A stretch of DNA of 64,000 bases from Sulfurovum zhangzhouensis (GTDB taxonomy: Bacteria > Campylobacterota > Campylobacteria > Campylobacterales > Sulfurovaceae): positions 1 to 64,000 of the forward strand of contig NZ_JAQIBD010000004.1 of assembly GCF_030347965.1 (NCBI RefSeq), in the 5' to 3' direction. The stretch's first letter is position 1, and the number at the start of each line of letters is the position of its first letter. Positions 54,314-62,207 of this stretch are shown piece after piece. The position numbers and the translations under genes are program-made. A model generated the notes under the pieces. The model worked only from the letters and a program-made list of their open reading frames with translations. It was not told the DNA's origin and searched no databases.

Positions 54314-54690
54314 TGATGAACCAAAGAACTGTATCGGTTCTAACACTGTTTGTATGTATCCTTCTATCAGGATGCAGCGATAAAGATAAGACAAAATCAC
54401 TTAGCGAAAATGCTATGCAATGCGGACCGGGGAAATGTTCAGCAAGTATGATAGACGGTTCTACAGTACTGGTCAAAAAGAAAACGAATATTTTAGATCA
54501 ATTAAAAGAAGATGACCCACGGAGAGCATGTGTAGTAGATGCAGAAACCACTAAAGAAGTTTATAATTGTGTGAGAGATGAAGCAACCGCAAGATTAAGT
54601 CTAGAAATGACGACAGCAGAGAAAGCTGTATCCAAAAATGAAACTTCTGAAATGAAATGTGCACCGGGAAAATGTAGTGCAGGGAAATAG
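54310..54690 (+). CDS. Lipoprotein with two CxPGKC motifs, coupled to the metal pump
   Basis: A 126-residue lipoprotein (lipobox LLSGC, Cys22) with six cysteines beyond the lipid anchor; the motifs CGPGKC (38-43) and CAPGKC (117-122) occur near both ends, with Cys74 and Cys87 between. Each motif is a CxxxxC pair with Gly-Lys, like the EGKCG cores of copper-binding HvfA-type peptides, and this is read as metal binding. The start overlaps the pump stop by 4 nt. Probably a periplasmic metal-loading or buffering protein for the pump. The family is not recognised otherwise. Confidence 0.72.
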   Translation: MMMNQRTVSVLTLFVCILLSGCSDKDKTKSLSENAMQCGPGKCSASMIDGSTVLVKKKTNILDQLKEDDPRRACVVDAETTKEVYNCVRDEATARLSLEMTTAEKAVSKNETSEMKCAPGKCSAGK

Positions 54691-54796
54691 ATATAGGTTC
54701 ATGATAATAAGATGTAAGAAAAATAAAAAATGATAACTTCTAAATTTGTTTTGAGTTTCAATTTATTGGTATTTATAAAGGATTAGTAAGTTTAAG

Positions 54797-54884
54797 TGGC
54801 CGGGAGAGGGGGATTCGAACCCCCGGAGGTGTTACCCTCACCGGTTTTCAAGACCGGCACATTCGACCACTCTGACATCTCCCG
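54797..54884 (-). tRNA. tRNA-Ser (TGA)
   Basis: 88 nt, class II with a long variable arm. Acceptor CGGGAGA/TCTCCCG, anticodon TGA in GTCTTGAAAAC, T-loop GGTTCGAATCC, encoded CCA. Last of four tRNA genes reading leftward. Confidence 0.95.
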
Positions 54885-54968
54885 ACTGTGTTAAGAAGAA
54901 CAGAATTTTACCCCAAAAAGATAAAATTTAGTTTAATAAAGTTTTTTTCATCTAATTTTGATGAAAAA

Positions 54969-55042
54969 TGGAGGCGCCACCCAGATTCGAACTGGGGATA
55001 GAAGCTTTGCAGGCTCCGGCCTTACCACTTGGCGATGGCGCC
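54969..55042 (-). tRNA. tRNA-Cys (GCA)
   Basis: 74 nt. Acceptor GGCGCCA/TGGCGCC, anticodon GCA in GCCTGCAAAGC, T-loop AGTTCGAATCT, encoded CCA. Confidence 0.95.
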
Positions 55043-55062
55043 ATTTTTCTTAAATGTTTTAG

Positions 55063-55150
55063 TGGTGCCCGGGGCCGGACTCGAACCGGCACGGTCGCAA
55101 TGACCGGGGGATTTTAAGTCCCCTGTGTCTACCGATTTCACCACCCGGGC
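55063..55150 (-). tRNA. tRNA-Leu (TAA)
   Basis: 88 nt, class II. Acceptor GCCCGGG/CCCGGGC with discriminator A, anticodon TAA in GGACTTAAAATCC, long variable arm, encoded CCA. Confidence 0.95.
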
Positions 55151-55182
55151 CTAATCGAACACCAATTTACATTCAATATTTA

Positions 55183-55257
55183 TGGAGCGGGCGAACGGAT
55201 TCGAACCGTCGACCCTAACCTTGGCAAGGTTATGCTCTACCCCTGAGCTACGCCCGC
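55183..55257 (-). tRNA. tRNA-Gly (GCC)
   Basis: 75 nt. Acceptor GCGGGCG/CGCCCGC, anticodon GCC in CCTTGCCAAGG, T-loop GGTTCGAATCC, encoded CCA. First of the four genes, 43 bp after a TATAAT box. Confidence 0.95.
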
Positions 55258-55299
55258 ACTCCAAACAAATTTTCGAGATTATCCCAAAAATGGAGTGAG

Positions 55300-55305
55300 A
55301 TTATA
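55300..55305 (-). promoter_or_regulatory. -10 box of the tRNA cluster
   Basis: TATAAT within GGCTATAATCTC on the minus strand, 43 bp before tRNA-Gly; it serves all four tRNA genes (no other promoter or terminator was seen between them). Confidence 0.6.
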
Positions 55306-55400
55306 GCCTAAAACTTTTTTAATGTAAATAAAAAGTGGACAATTTTTTTAAAAAAATAATCTTTACCATGAGTTTTTGCATTTTTTGAGATGCAAAGTGC

Positions 55401-55406
55401 TATAAT
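55401..55406 (+). promoter_or_regulatory. -10 box of ilvD
   Basis: TATAAT within GTGCTATAATCGCC, leaving a leader of about 100 nt before the ATG at 55514. Confidence 0.6.
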
Positions 55407-55513
55407 CGCCTAAAATAAAATCAATTCCTTACACTAATGGTTCTAAGCCATACGGCGGAGCTCTAGTAGAAGGAAGGCTTGGCAAGACATACTTGTCAAT
55501 AAGGAGAATATCA

Positions 55514-57205
55514 ATGATGAGAAGTGACGAAATAAAACTTGGATTCAGCAGAGCACCACACAGAAGCTTGCTTCGTGCAACAGGTGTAAAAGAAGAAGAC
55601 TTCGATAAACCGTTCATCGGGGTTGCCAACTCATTTATCGAAATCATTCCGGGACACTTTTTCCTCAACAAAGTAGCTGAAGTGATCAAAGAAGAGATCC
55701 GTGCGAACGGATGTGTACCATTTGAATTTAACACCATCGGCGTAGATGATGGTATAGCAATGGGGCATGATGGTATGCTCTACTCTCTTCCAAGCCGTGA
55801 AATCATCGCTAACTCGGTTGAAACGGTGATGAATGCACACAAACTAGATGCAATGATCGCCATCCCTAACTGTGATAAGATCGTACCGGGGATGATCATG
55901 GGCGCACTTCGTGTGAATGTTCCAACTGTATTTGTTTCAGGTGGACCGATGCAAAAAGGTCATACCAAAGATGGTAAACCTATCGACCTTGCTTCTGCTT
56001 TTGAAGCTGTAGGTAAACACGAGACCGGAGAGATCTCAGACGAGGAACTTTACGATATCGAGTGTAATGCCTGCCCAAGCGGAGGAAGCTGTTCAGGGAT
56101 GTTTACGGCAAACTCTATGAATACACTTATGGAAGCAATGGGTATTGCTCTACCGGGTAACGGTACGATCCTTGCACTCACACCTGAAAGAACAGAGCTT
56201 TACAAAAAAGCTGCTCGCCGTATCTGTCAGATCGCTAAGATGGAACAAGCAGAGCGTGAAAAGTTTAAGATCAGAAATATCTTGAATGAAAATGCCGTAC
56301 GCAATGCATTTGCTGTAGATATGGCTATGGGAGGAAGTTCAAACACTGTACTTCATATGCTGGCAATCGCAAAAGAAGCAGAAGTAGACTTCAACCTTGA
56401 AGATATCAACACGATCTCTAAAAGAGTTTCACATATCGCCAAGATCTCTCCGTCACTCTCAACAGTACACATGGAAGATATTAATAAGGCCGGTGGTGTA
56501 AATGCGGTAATGCACGAGATGAAAAAGCGTGGAGATGACATTCTGGCTGACAACCTTTGTATCGGAGGAGAGACACTTTATGAGAAGATCCAGGATGCTA
56601 AGATCCTAGATACCAACATCATCCACACGATCGATAATCCTTACTCAGCGGTTGGTGGTCTTGCCATCCTGTATGGTAACCTTGCAGAGCAAGGTGCCGT
56701 GATCAAAACTGCAGGGATTACAGGAGATAGAGTATTCACCGGGACAGCAGTATGTTTCAACTCTCAGGATGAAGCGATCAAAGGGATCATCAACGGTAAG
56801 GTAAAAGCCGGAAATGTTGTCGTTATCCGTTATGAAGGACCAAAAGGCGGACCAGGTATGCAAGAGATGCTCAGCCCTACCAGCCTTATCATGGGTATGG
56901 GACTCGGTGACAAAGTTGCACTGATCACTGACGGTAGATTCTCTGGAGCAACCAGAGGGGCAAGTATCGGTCACGTGAGCCCTGAAGCGGCTGAAGGCGG
57001 GCTGATTGGTCTGCTTGAAGACGGTGATGAGATCTTCATTGATGTAGACAACTATATCCTTGAGGCAAAACTCACTTTTGAAGAGATCGCAGAGAGAAGA
57101 GATAGGTTTAAACCGATCGTTAAACCGCTTACCAGCAAATGGCTCAAGCAATATAGAGCACTCGTTACCAATGCAAGTTCAGGTGCTGTTTTAGAAGCTG
57201 AGTAA
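55514..57205 (+). CDS. ilvD: Dihydroxy-acid dehydratase
   Basis: Start at ATG 55514 ([19 protein letters not shown]), 7 nt after AAGGAG; an earlier in-frame ATG at 55493 lies before that site. The 563-residue enzyme makes 2-keto acids in valine, leucine and isoleucine synthesis. Iron-sulfur ligands are seen in [10 protein letters not shown] and [17 protein letters not shown]; the segment [19 protein letters not shown] is the family signature near the C-terminus. It stands alone, with no other ilv gene nearby. Confidence 0.97.
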   Translation: MMRSDEIKLGFSRAPHRSLLRATGVKEEDFDKPFIGVANSFIEIIPGHFFLNKVAEVIKEEIRANGCVPFEFNTIGVDDGIAMGHDGMLYSLPSREIIANSVETVMNAHKLDAMIAIPNCDKIVPGMIMGALRVNVPTVFVSGGPMQKGHTKDGKPIDLASAFEAVGKHETGEISDEELYDIECNACPSGGSCSGMFTANSMNTLMEAMGIALPGNGTILALTPERTELYKKAARRICQIAKMEQAEREKFKIRNILNENAVRNAFAVDMAMGGSSNTVLHMLAIAKEAEVDFNLEDINTISKRVSHIAKISPSLSTVHMEDINKAGGVNAVMHEMKKRGDDILADNLCIGGETLYEKIQDAKILDTNIIHTIDNPYSAVGGLAILYGNLAEQGAVIKTAGITGDRVFTGTAVCFNSQDEAIKGIINGKVKAGNVVVIRYEGPKGGPGMQEMLSPTSLIMGMGLGDKVALITDGRFSGATRGASIGHVSPEAAEGGLIGLLEDGDEIFIDVDNYILEAKLTFEEIAERRDRFKPIVKPLTSKWLKQYRALVTNASSGAVLEAE

Positions 57206-57222
57206 ATTTACATTTTGACTTT

Positions 57223-57250
57223 AATGTCAGGGGTATATTCCCTTGACATT
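57223..57250 (+). terminator. Hairpin after ilvD
   Basis: AATGTCA...TGACATT with inner GGG/CCC pairs, 18 bp after the ilvD stop; the following bases have no long T-run, so termination may be partial. Confidence 0.5.
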
Positions 57251-57392
57251 TACATCATCCCTCATACTTTCCCCCCCTCTAATACCTAAGCAGAACAAAC
57301 AAACACCAAGGACAAAGGTCCTAAGAATTACAAGATGTAAACTTTTTACATGAAATAAGTAAGATGATTAAAAAGAGTAGAAGTTAAAAGAC

Positions 57393-57414
57393 AGAAGCCA
57401 CACAAAGGGCTTCC
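57393..57414 (-). terminator. Intrinsic terminator of the NlpC/P60 gene
   Basis: GGAAGCC/GGCTTCT hairpin at 57394-57413 on the minus strand, 10 bp after the stop, followed by TGTCTTTTAACTTC. Confidence 0.65.
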
Positions 57415-57423
57415 AGGGAAAGA

Positions 57424-58329
57424 TTATTCGGGTCTTCTTGCACCCATATAGCGTTGAGAATAAAATGTTTTATCAAGACTTGTGATCACTACTTTTTTCT
57501 TTGCTGAAGACGCATGGATAAACTTGTTGTCTCCTACATAGATACCTACATGGTTAACATATCCTTTACGTCCTCTGGAAGTATCAAAAAAGATAAGATC
57601 ACCTTTTTGCAGATCTGCTCTTTTGATAAATTTACCATACTTAGATTGCATAATAGAGGTTCTTGGGATATCAACCCCATTCTTTTTATAACAGTACTTT
57701 GTAAACCCTGAACAATCAAAGGTCCCTTTGTTTCCAGTAGCTCCCCATACATATCGGTTACCCAATTTAGTTTTAGCAACCTTTACAACATCGTCATTTG
57801 CGTCCTCTCCAAAGAAAATGTCTCCCAAATTAAAGACATCTTTTTTAGAGGGTTCTTGTTTCATATAGGTTGACTTCGGCAAACTTGCGAGCGTCTGTGC
57901 TAGTTTTCTTTCGCTTTTTGGAGTCGGAGTTGTATTCGTTGCAACTTTTACTGATTGTAGTGCAGGTACTTTAAGCGTCTGACCCGCTTTCAGTGTATTA
58001 TCTTTAAGACCATTGAGTGATTTAAGTGTTGTCACATCCGTCTGATGATTTTTAGCGATAGTGTAGAGGGCATCACCGCTTTTAACTTTATATGTCGCTG
58101 TCGCTACAGCTTTTTGCGTACCCGGAACTTTTAATACTTTTCCGATCTTAAGTGTGTCACCCTTGTTAAGGCCATTGAGTTTACAGAGTTCTGTGACCGT
58201 AGTATGATTCGCTTTTGCGATAGAGTATAGATTTTCACCTTTTTTTATCTTATGCGTTTCAGCCGATGCATAAGTTGTAGCCAGGGAAGCCACTGCAAGT
58301 GAGATTAAAAATGTATGCAGTCTTTTCAA
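57424..58329 (-). CDS. Peptidoglycan hydrolase with two LysM domains and NlpC/P60 domain
   Basis: A 301-residue exported protein: signal peptide (1-23, SAETH), LysM domains at about 25-69 and 80-123 (KKGENLYSIAK, KSGDALYTIAK) that bind glycan strands, a linker, and an NlpC/P60 catalytic domain (about 182-301) with Cys206 (DCSGF), His260 (NHVGIYVG) and His272. Such enzymes cut stem peptides (usually D-Glu-mDAP) during wall remodelling. It has its own terminator. Confidence 0.93.
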   Translation of the reverse strand: MKRLHTFLISLAVASLATTYASAETHKIKKGENLYSIAKANHTTVTELCKLNGLNKGDTLKIGKVLKVPGTQKAVATATYKVKSGDALYTIAKNHQTDVTTLKSLNGLKDNTLKAGQTLKVPALQSVKVATNTTPTPKSERKLAQTLASLPKSTYMKQEPSKKDVFNLGDIFFGEDANDDVVKVAKTKLGNRYVWGATGNKGTFDCSGFTKYCYKKNGVDIPRTSIMQSKYGKFIKRADLQKGDLIFFDTSRGRKGYVNHVGIYVGDNKFIHASSAKKKVVITSLDKTFYSQRYMGARRPE

Positions 58330-58428
58330 GTGTATTCCTTTCGCGTAAAATATGGTTTTTCCCCTTCCCTATATTTTTAAATATACAGTATGATACCAAG
58401 CTAGAGTTAATAAAAAATAAACCCAACT

Positions 58429-60105
58429 TTATATTTTACTTAAATGTTCTACGATATGATCTGCAACCCTGAATGCATTGGCATAGATCGTCCAGGTATA
58501 AGCAACAGAACCTCCTGTTGGCATAAAACTGGCATCTGCGACATAAAGATTGGGGATGTCATGGGACTGACAGTACTTGTTTAGCACAGAGGTTTTGGGA
58601 TCATCACCGAAACGGCAGCCCCCGGCTATCAGGTTCTGCGGCGGCGTGGCAGTGATAGAACTGTAAATGTTTTTTGCCCCCATCTCTTTAAGTACATCTT
58701 CACATTTCTTGGCAATGTAGTTACCCACTTTAAGATCATGCGGGTGGTTTGCAACACGTAGTTTTCCTACAGGCATTCCATATTTGTCTTTGTAATTATC
58801 ATCTACACTTACAAAACAGTCGTCATTGGGCAGCCAGTCATTAAATATCTCAAAACGGATACTCTTGCTCTCGGTAAAGCGTTTCTCGACTCTCTCTCCC
58901 AATGCTTTCCCCCATATCAACTTACCCTCTTCTTCATTGTTCTTACGGGCTCGGGAGATGATATTTTGATGTTCGAACATAAATTCAACTGAGCCACCCT
59001 TAAAAGTCCCGTCCCACCAATGATCTATATAGTACCAATCCAGGATCGATCGGTTAACAAAGAACCCTCTTTGCATCAAAGCTTCAAAACTTATCTCTTT
59101 AAGACTCTCCTTATGCAGTTCCCCCTGCCCTGACCCCCCAGCAGAGAAGATCAGGTTTTTCCCAAGCTCGCCGGAACTGTTGGACAAACCATGGGGGTGA
59201 TGTTTGTTTTTTGAGTTAAAGAGTAACCTCGCGCTCTCATGAGCTTGTGCAGCCATGACAAAAATATCTGCTGAGATCTTGCTCTCTTTTCCTGTTAACG
59301 TGTCGATGATGACAGCTGAAGTCACCTTCTCTTCATTGCTCTCAAGGTACTTGACATAGGTATTACTCATCAATGTCAGCTTGCCTGTAGCCAGGGCAGG
59401 AAAAAGCAGTGCCTCCCTGGAGCTTCCCTTCGCTCCCGAACTACACCCATAACTTCCACAGAAATTGGAGTAGTAACATGCACTACGATGTCCCGAATCT
59501 TTAGAGAGCACAGCACGGGGAGTCACCAACGGCGTGATACCAAGCGTATGACAACTTTTGTCAAAGAGCTTTACAACCTCGTTCTCTTTGGTAGGAGGCT
59601 GAGGGAAGTCAGGAGTACTCCTCCATGGCTCAAATGGATGCTTCTTATACACTCCCGAAACTCCAACCACCTCTTCAGCCATCGTATAGTAAGGTTCCAG
59701 GTCATCATAAGAAATTGGCCAGTCTACTACATTGGCTCCCTCTATGGGACCATATTTACTTTTCAACCTGAAGTCATCAGGATGCATACGGTGAAACATA
59801 CCACTCATCAGATTGGATGAACCTCCAACGATATTACCGTTCCAAAAACTCCATCCTGATTCATAGGTCGGCGTAGCCATCCATTTGCCGTCTATCTTCT
59901 CTTCTATCACATGATACTCATCAAACAAACTAGGCGTGACAATATCCCTGCGACAATAAGCCAGTTCATCTTTACTAAACTCTTCACGCCCTATCAAACG
60001 CCCTTTTTCAAGCATAGCCACCTTATAGCCTGCTTTACACAGCGTATATGCTACGGCCCCGCCACTGGCTCCTGATCCCACGATCACCACATCAAAACTG
60101 CTCAT
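58429..60105 (-). CDS. GMC-family oxidoreductase (FAD)
   Basis: Start at ATG 60105 (MSSFDVVIVGSGASGG) gives 558 residues; the upstream in-frame extension to 60165 belongs to the subunit-3 coding region. The FAD loop GSGASGGAV (about 10-18) and the GMC C-terminal CRFGDDPKTSVLNKYCQSH (in part) and ADASFMPTGG are clear. These membrane-associated dehydrogenases oxidise alcohols or sugars and pass electrons to cytochrome c. It overlaps the subunit-3 gene by 4 nt. The substrate is unknown. Confidence 0.9.
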   Translation of the reverse strand: MSSFDVVIVGSGASGGAVAYTLCKAGYKVAMLEKGRLIGREEFSKDELAYCRRDIVTPSLFDEYHVIEEKIDGKWMATPTYESGWSFWNGNIVGGSSNLMSGMFHRMHPDDFRLKSKYGPIEGANVVDWPISYDDLEPYYTMAEEVVGVSGVYKKHPFEPWRSTPDFPQPPTKENEVVKLFDKSCHTLGITPLVTPRAVLSKDSGHRSACYYSNFCGSYGCSSGAKGSSREALLFPALATGKLTLMSNTYVKYLESNEEKVTSAVIIDTLTGKESKISADIFVMAAQAHESARLLFNSKNKHHPHGLSNSSGELGKNLIFSAGGSGQGELHKESLKEISFEALMQRGFFVNRSILDWYYIDHWWDGTFKGGSVEFMFEHQNIISRARKNNEEEGKLIWGKALGERVEKRFTESKSIRFEIFNDWLPNDDCFVSVDDNYKDKYGMPVGKLRVANHPHDLKVGNYIAKKCEDVLKEMGAKNIYSSITATPPQNLIAGGCRFGDDPKTSVLNKYCQSHDIPNLYVADASFMPTGGSVAYTWTIYANAFRVADHIVEHLSKI

Positions 60106-60602
60106 CCGTAGATATACCTTTGCTTTGGTCGAGGCAATCCTCCAAAGCTCTCTACCGCTTTCCATCCTTCTTGCACGATATTAGAACCGTATATTGGATC
60201 AGAGAAGATCGCTTCCATTGTCAAGGTCATGATACGTGCAAGCCAATTACTGCCATAACTTGTTTCCTCATAGCTTCGCAACACTCTCTCCTTTTCTGCA
60301 CTGTCCATCGTCAAGAACTTACCTTCTGTACGTCTTTCCAGCTCTTGGGCACCTTCTATCACAAAGCGTCTGATATCCCTGTCATAGCTACTATGCGTAA
60401 TTGTCTCCAGAAGAAAGGTGATCGTATTCATCGCTTTGGCTGAAGGAAGTTTGCTTTCTCGGGGGAACATATGCTGCTGTACTGCTGCGATAATAGGTTC
60501 TACTGCTTTCAACTCTTTAGACTCTATACTCACTCCTTGTGCTTGTATAGAGGTAGACAGCCCAACGACAGCACTGGTTACCAAAAAATCTCTTCGCGTC
60601 AT
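60102..60602 (-). CDS. Gluconate-2-dehydrogenase subunit 3-like protein
   Basis: A 166-residue protein with a twin-arginine-like signal (MTRRDFLVTSAVVG). The mature part has the helical pattern of gluconate dehydrogenase subunit 3 (AVQQHMFPRES, FLLETITHSSYDRDI, REGWKAVE-like end). It is the usual small partner of GMC subunits, helping their export across the membrane by Tat. No cytochrome c subunit follows, which is unusual; the electron acceptor must be encoded elsewhere. Confidence 0.82.
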   Translation of the reverse strand: MTRRDFLVTSAVVGLSTSIQAQGVSIESKELKAVEPIIAAVQQHMFPRESKLPSAKAMNTITFLLETITHSSYDRDIRRFVIEGAQELERRTEGKFLTMDSAEKERVLRSYEETSYGSNWLARIMTLTMEAIFSDPIYGSNIVQEGWKAVESFGGLPRPKQRYIYG

Positions 60603-60740
60603 TTTTTCTCTTTTATTGTAAAGTATTGATATTATCTTAAAGCACTTCTGTGTACTTCCGGTGGAGCTATAGCTCTACACATAAAGTACACAACTATCAT
60701 ATTATACTTTGAATGTCTAAAATCATAAAAAGGAGACGAA

Positions 60741-60908
60741 ATGTTGAAAAATATGGTATTAACATTCTTAATAGGATTTGGAATATTGACACTTAGTGGG
60801 TGCACTGATAGTAAAGATGCGGATAACGCAAAAGGAAAATGCGAGAGCGCAAAAATAGTTAAAACAAAATGTGATGCAGGAAAATGTGATAATGCTACAA
60901 AGAAATAG
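60741..60908 (+). CDS. 55-residue lipoprotein with CDAGKC motif
   Basis: ATG 60741 follows AAAAGGAGACGA. The product has a lipobox (LSGC, Cys21), a short acidic-then-basic linker, a GKCES element with Cys34 and the motif CDAGKC (44-49), and ends NATKK. It has only 34 residues after the lipidated cysteine. The layout (export signal then Lys/Gly/Cys repeats) is like copper-binding RiPP precursors. It lies about 60 bp before a DoxX gene. A maturation enzyme is not in the window. Too short for confident homology. Confidence 0.65.
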   Translation: MLKNMVLTFLIGFGILTLSGCTDSKDADNAKGKCESAKIVKTKCDAGKCDNATKK

Positions 60909-60966
60909 TTAAACCTAAATCTAGGTGTAAGAACTCAATCGCCGATACGGATGGAAGGAGAGTATT

Positions 60967-61404
60967 ATGATCACACATATCTATCCCAGAGCAAGGGAGA
61001 TATTAAGTAGAGGGCAGGATTTCGCTCTTCTTTTTGCCAGGCTGACCGTAGCATATGGTTTTTATGGTCCTGCAATGAGAAAGTGGGCGGATATCGACGC
61101 TATCGCCATTTGGTTTGGAACATTAGGGATTCCCTTTCCTACACTCAATGCCTATATGGCTGCAAGTACCGAACTGTCAGGAGTTGTTCTGCTTACACTG
61201 GGACTTTTTACAAGACTGATCTCTCTGCCTTTAATTGTAGTAATGATCGTTGCTATCGTGACCGTACATCTGCCGCATGGCTTTGCTTCTGGAGATAACG
61301 GATTTGAGATTCCACTTTATTATATGTTATTTTTGGCTATTTTTGCTTCGTTCGGAGCTGGAAAGTTCAGTCTTGACTATCTCATTTTCGGTAAAGACAA
61401 ATAA
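60967..61404 (+). CDS. DoxX-family membrane protein
   Basis: A 145-residue protein with four membrane helices: FALLFARLTVAYGFYGPA, WFGTLGIPFPTLNAYMAAS, LSGVVLLTLGLFTRL and YYMLFLAIFASFGAGKFSLDYL (in part), matching DoxX/DoxD-type proteins. ATG follows GGAAGGAGAGTATT. It lies between the two small CxxGKC protein genes. In HvfA-type copper-peptide operons DoxX proteins are frequent neighbours, and this is the basis for linking the three genes. Confidence 0.87.
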   Translation: MITHIYPRAREILSRGQDFALLFARLTVAYGFYGPAMRKWADIDAIAIWFGTLGIPFPTLNAYMAASTELSGVVLLTLGLFTRLISLPLIVVMIVAIVTVHLPHGFASGDNGFEIPLYYMLFLAIFASFGAGKFSLDYLIFGKDK

Positions 61405-61421
61405 CAGAAAGGTGTAAAATC

Positions 61422-61634
61422 ATGAAATATCTCGTGATATCGTTCACTGTTTTGGTGCTTACTTTATCTGTGACACTAGCTACGGGGAATAATGAAGAGG
61501 AAAAATGCAAGAGCGGGGAATCGGCATATGACAAAAAAATATCGTGTAAGTGCGATGTTGATGAAAACAATAAGAGCAAAAATATACCTAACAAAGTCTC
61601 TCCTAAATGCGGTCAGGGGAAATGTGGAGAATAG
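61422..61634 (+). CDS. 70-residue exported protein with CGQGKC motif
   Basis: The protein has a signal peptide (about 1-20, LATG) and a mature part rich in Lys, Glu and Cys: EEEKCKSG, ISCKCDVD and a C-terminal KCGQGKCGE, with CGQGKC at 63-68. The end CGQGKCGE closely resembles the EGKCG repeats of HvfA-type precursors. ATG follows GAAAGGTGTAAAATC, 17 bp after the DoxX gene, so they are probably one operon. Metal binding is inferred, not shown. Confidence 0.7.
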   Translation: MKYLVISFTVLVLTLSVTLATGNNEEEKCKSGESAYDKKISCKCDVDENNKSKNIPNKVSPKCGQGKCGE

Positions 61635-61718
61635 CTTATACTTTTCCTCTTTCTCTTCGAACCTTATTTCCTCCTATTCGCTATCTTAAATTAAAATAGT
61701 ACAATAATAAATTATTAC

Positions 61719-62198
61719 TTGAAGGAGTCGACCATAAGAACGCTATTTCTATCTATCATTTTGATCTTGGCATTTAATGGATGCGAGTCTCAGAGCGAAC
61801 GAGATTCCCGGATTGCAAAAGAGGCAAAAGCAGAACTGCTTGCAGAGCTCAAAGCAAAAGAGGAAGCCGAGAAAAAAGCACAGAAAATGTATGATGCCAA
61901 CTCTACCCTGCTTCGTATGGGTATCTCTAAAAAAGATGGTGTAATCACAATCGATACCAACAAGACCAAAAACTTTTTTGATCATATGGGCAAACAGCTC
62001 ACACACGAAGTAAAACGGTTCAAGAAAGAGTTTAATGAAGGAAAAGGTGCCGGAATCGAGGCCAATGAAACCGATATCCATATAGACTTGCATAAAACCG
62101 AGAACTTTCTAGAAAGATGGGGCGAACAGATGCAGGAGTTTGCCAATGATCTGGATGCCTTCTCGAAGGAATTGGATAACAATCAAACGACACCATAA
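61719..62198 (+). CDS. Lipoprotein with an internal duplication (start uncertain)
   Basis: Coordinates use TTG 61719, but that codon has no ribosome site; AAGGAG at 61722-61727 points to ATA 61734, six nt further and in frame, which gives 154 residues with a normal lipoprotein signal (ILAFNGC, Cys17). Two copies of one motif occur: TIDTNKTKNFFDHMGKQ and HIDLHKTENFLERWGEQ, about 43 residues apart, with a charged coiled-coil stretch before them. Function unknown. It precedes the FTR-rhodanese gene by 9 bp. Confidence 0.65.
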   Translation: MKESTIRTLFLSIILILAFNGCESQSERDSRIAKEAKAELLAELKAKEEAEKKAQKMYDANSTLLRMGISKKDGVITIDTNKTKNFFDHMGKQLTHEVKRFKKEFNEGKGAGIEANETDIHIDLHKTENFLERWGEQMQEFANDLDAFSKELDNNQTTP

Positions 62199-62207
62199 AG
62201 GATATCT

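Noticed and set aside
55431-55467. ilvD leader peptide (ATG at 55438, nine codons with two Leu and one Val)
   Set aside because: No ribosome site precedes it, the branched-chain codons are not consecutive, and no clear alternative terminator/antiterminator hairpins were found, so attenuation is not supported.
57271-57277. C7 tract as a phase-variation site
   Set aside because: It lies between the ilvD end and the NlpC/P60 terminator, outside any coding frame or promoter, so no switching effect is evident.
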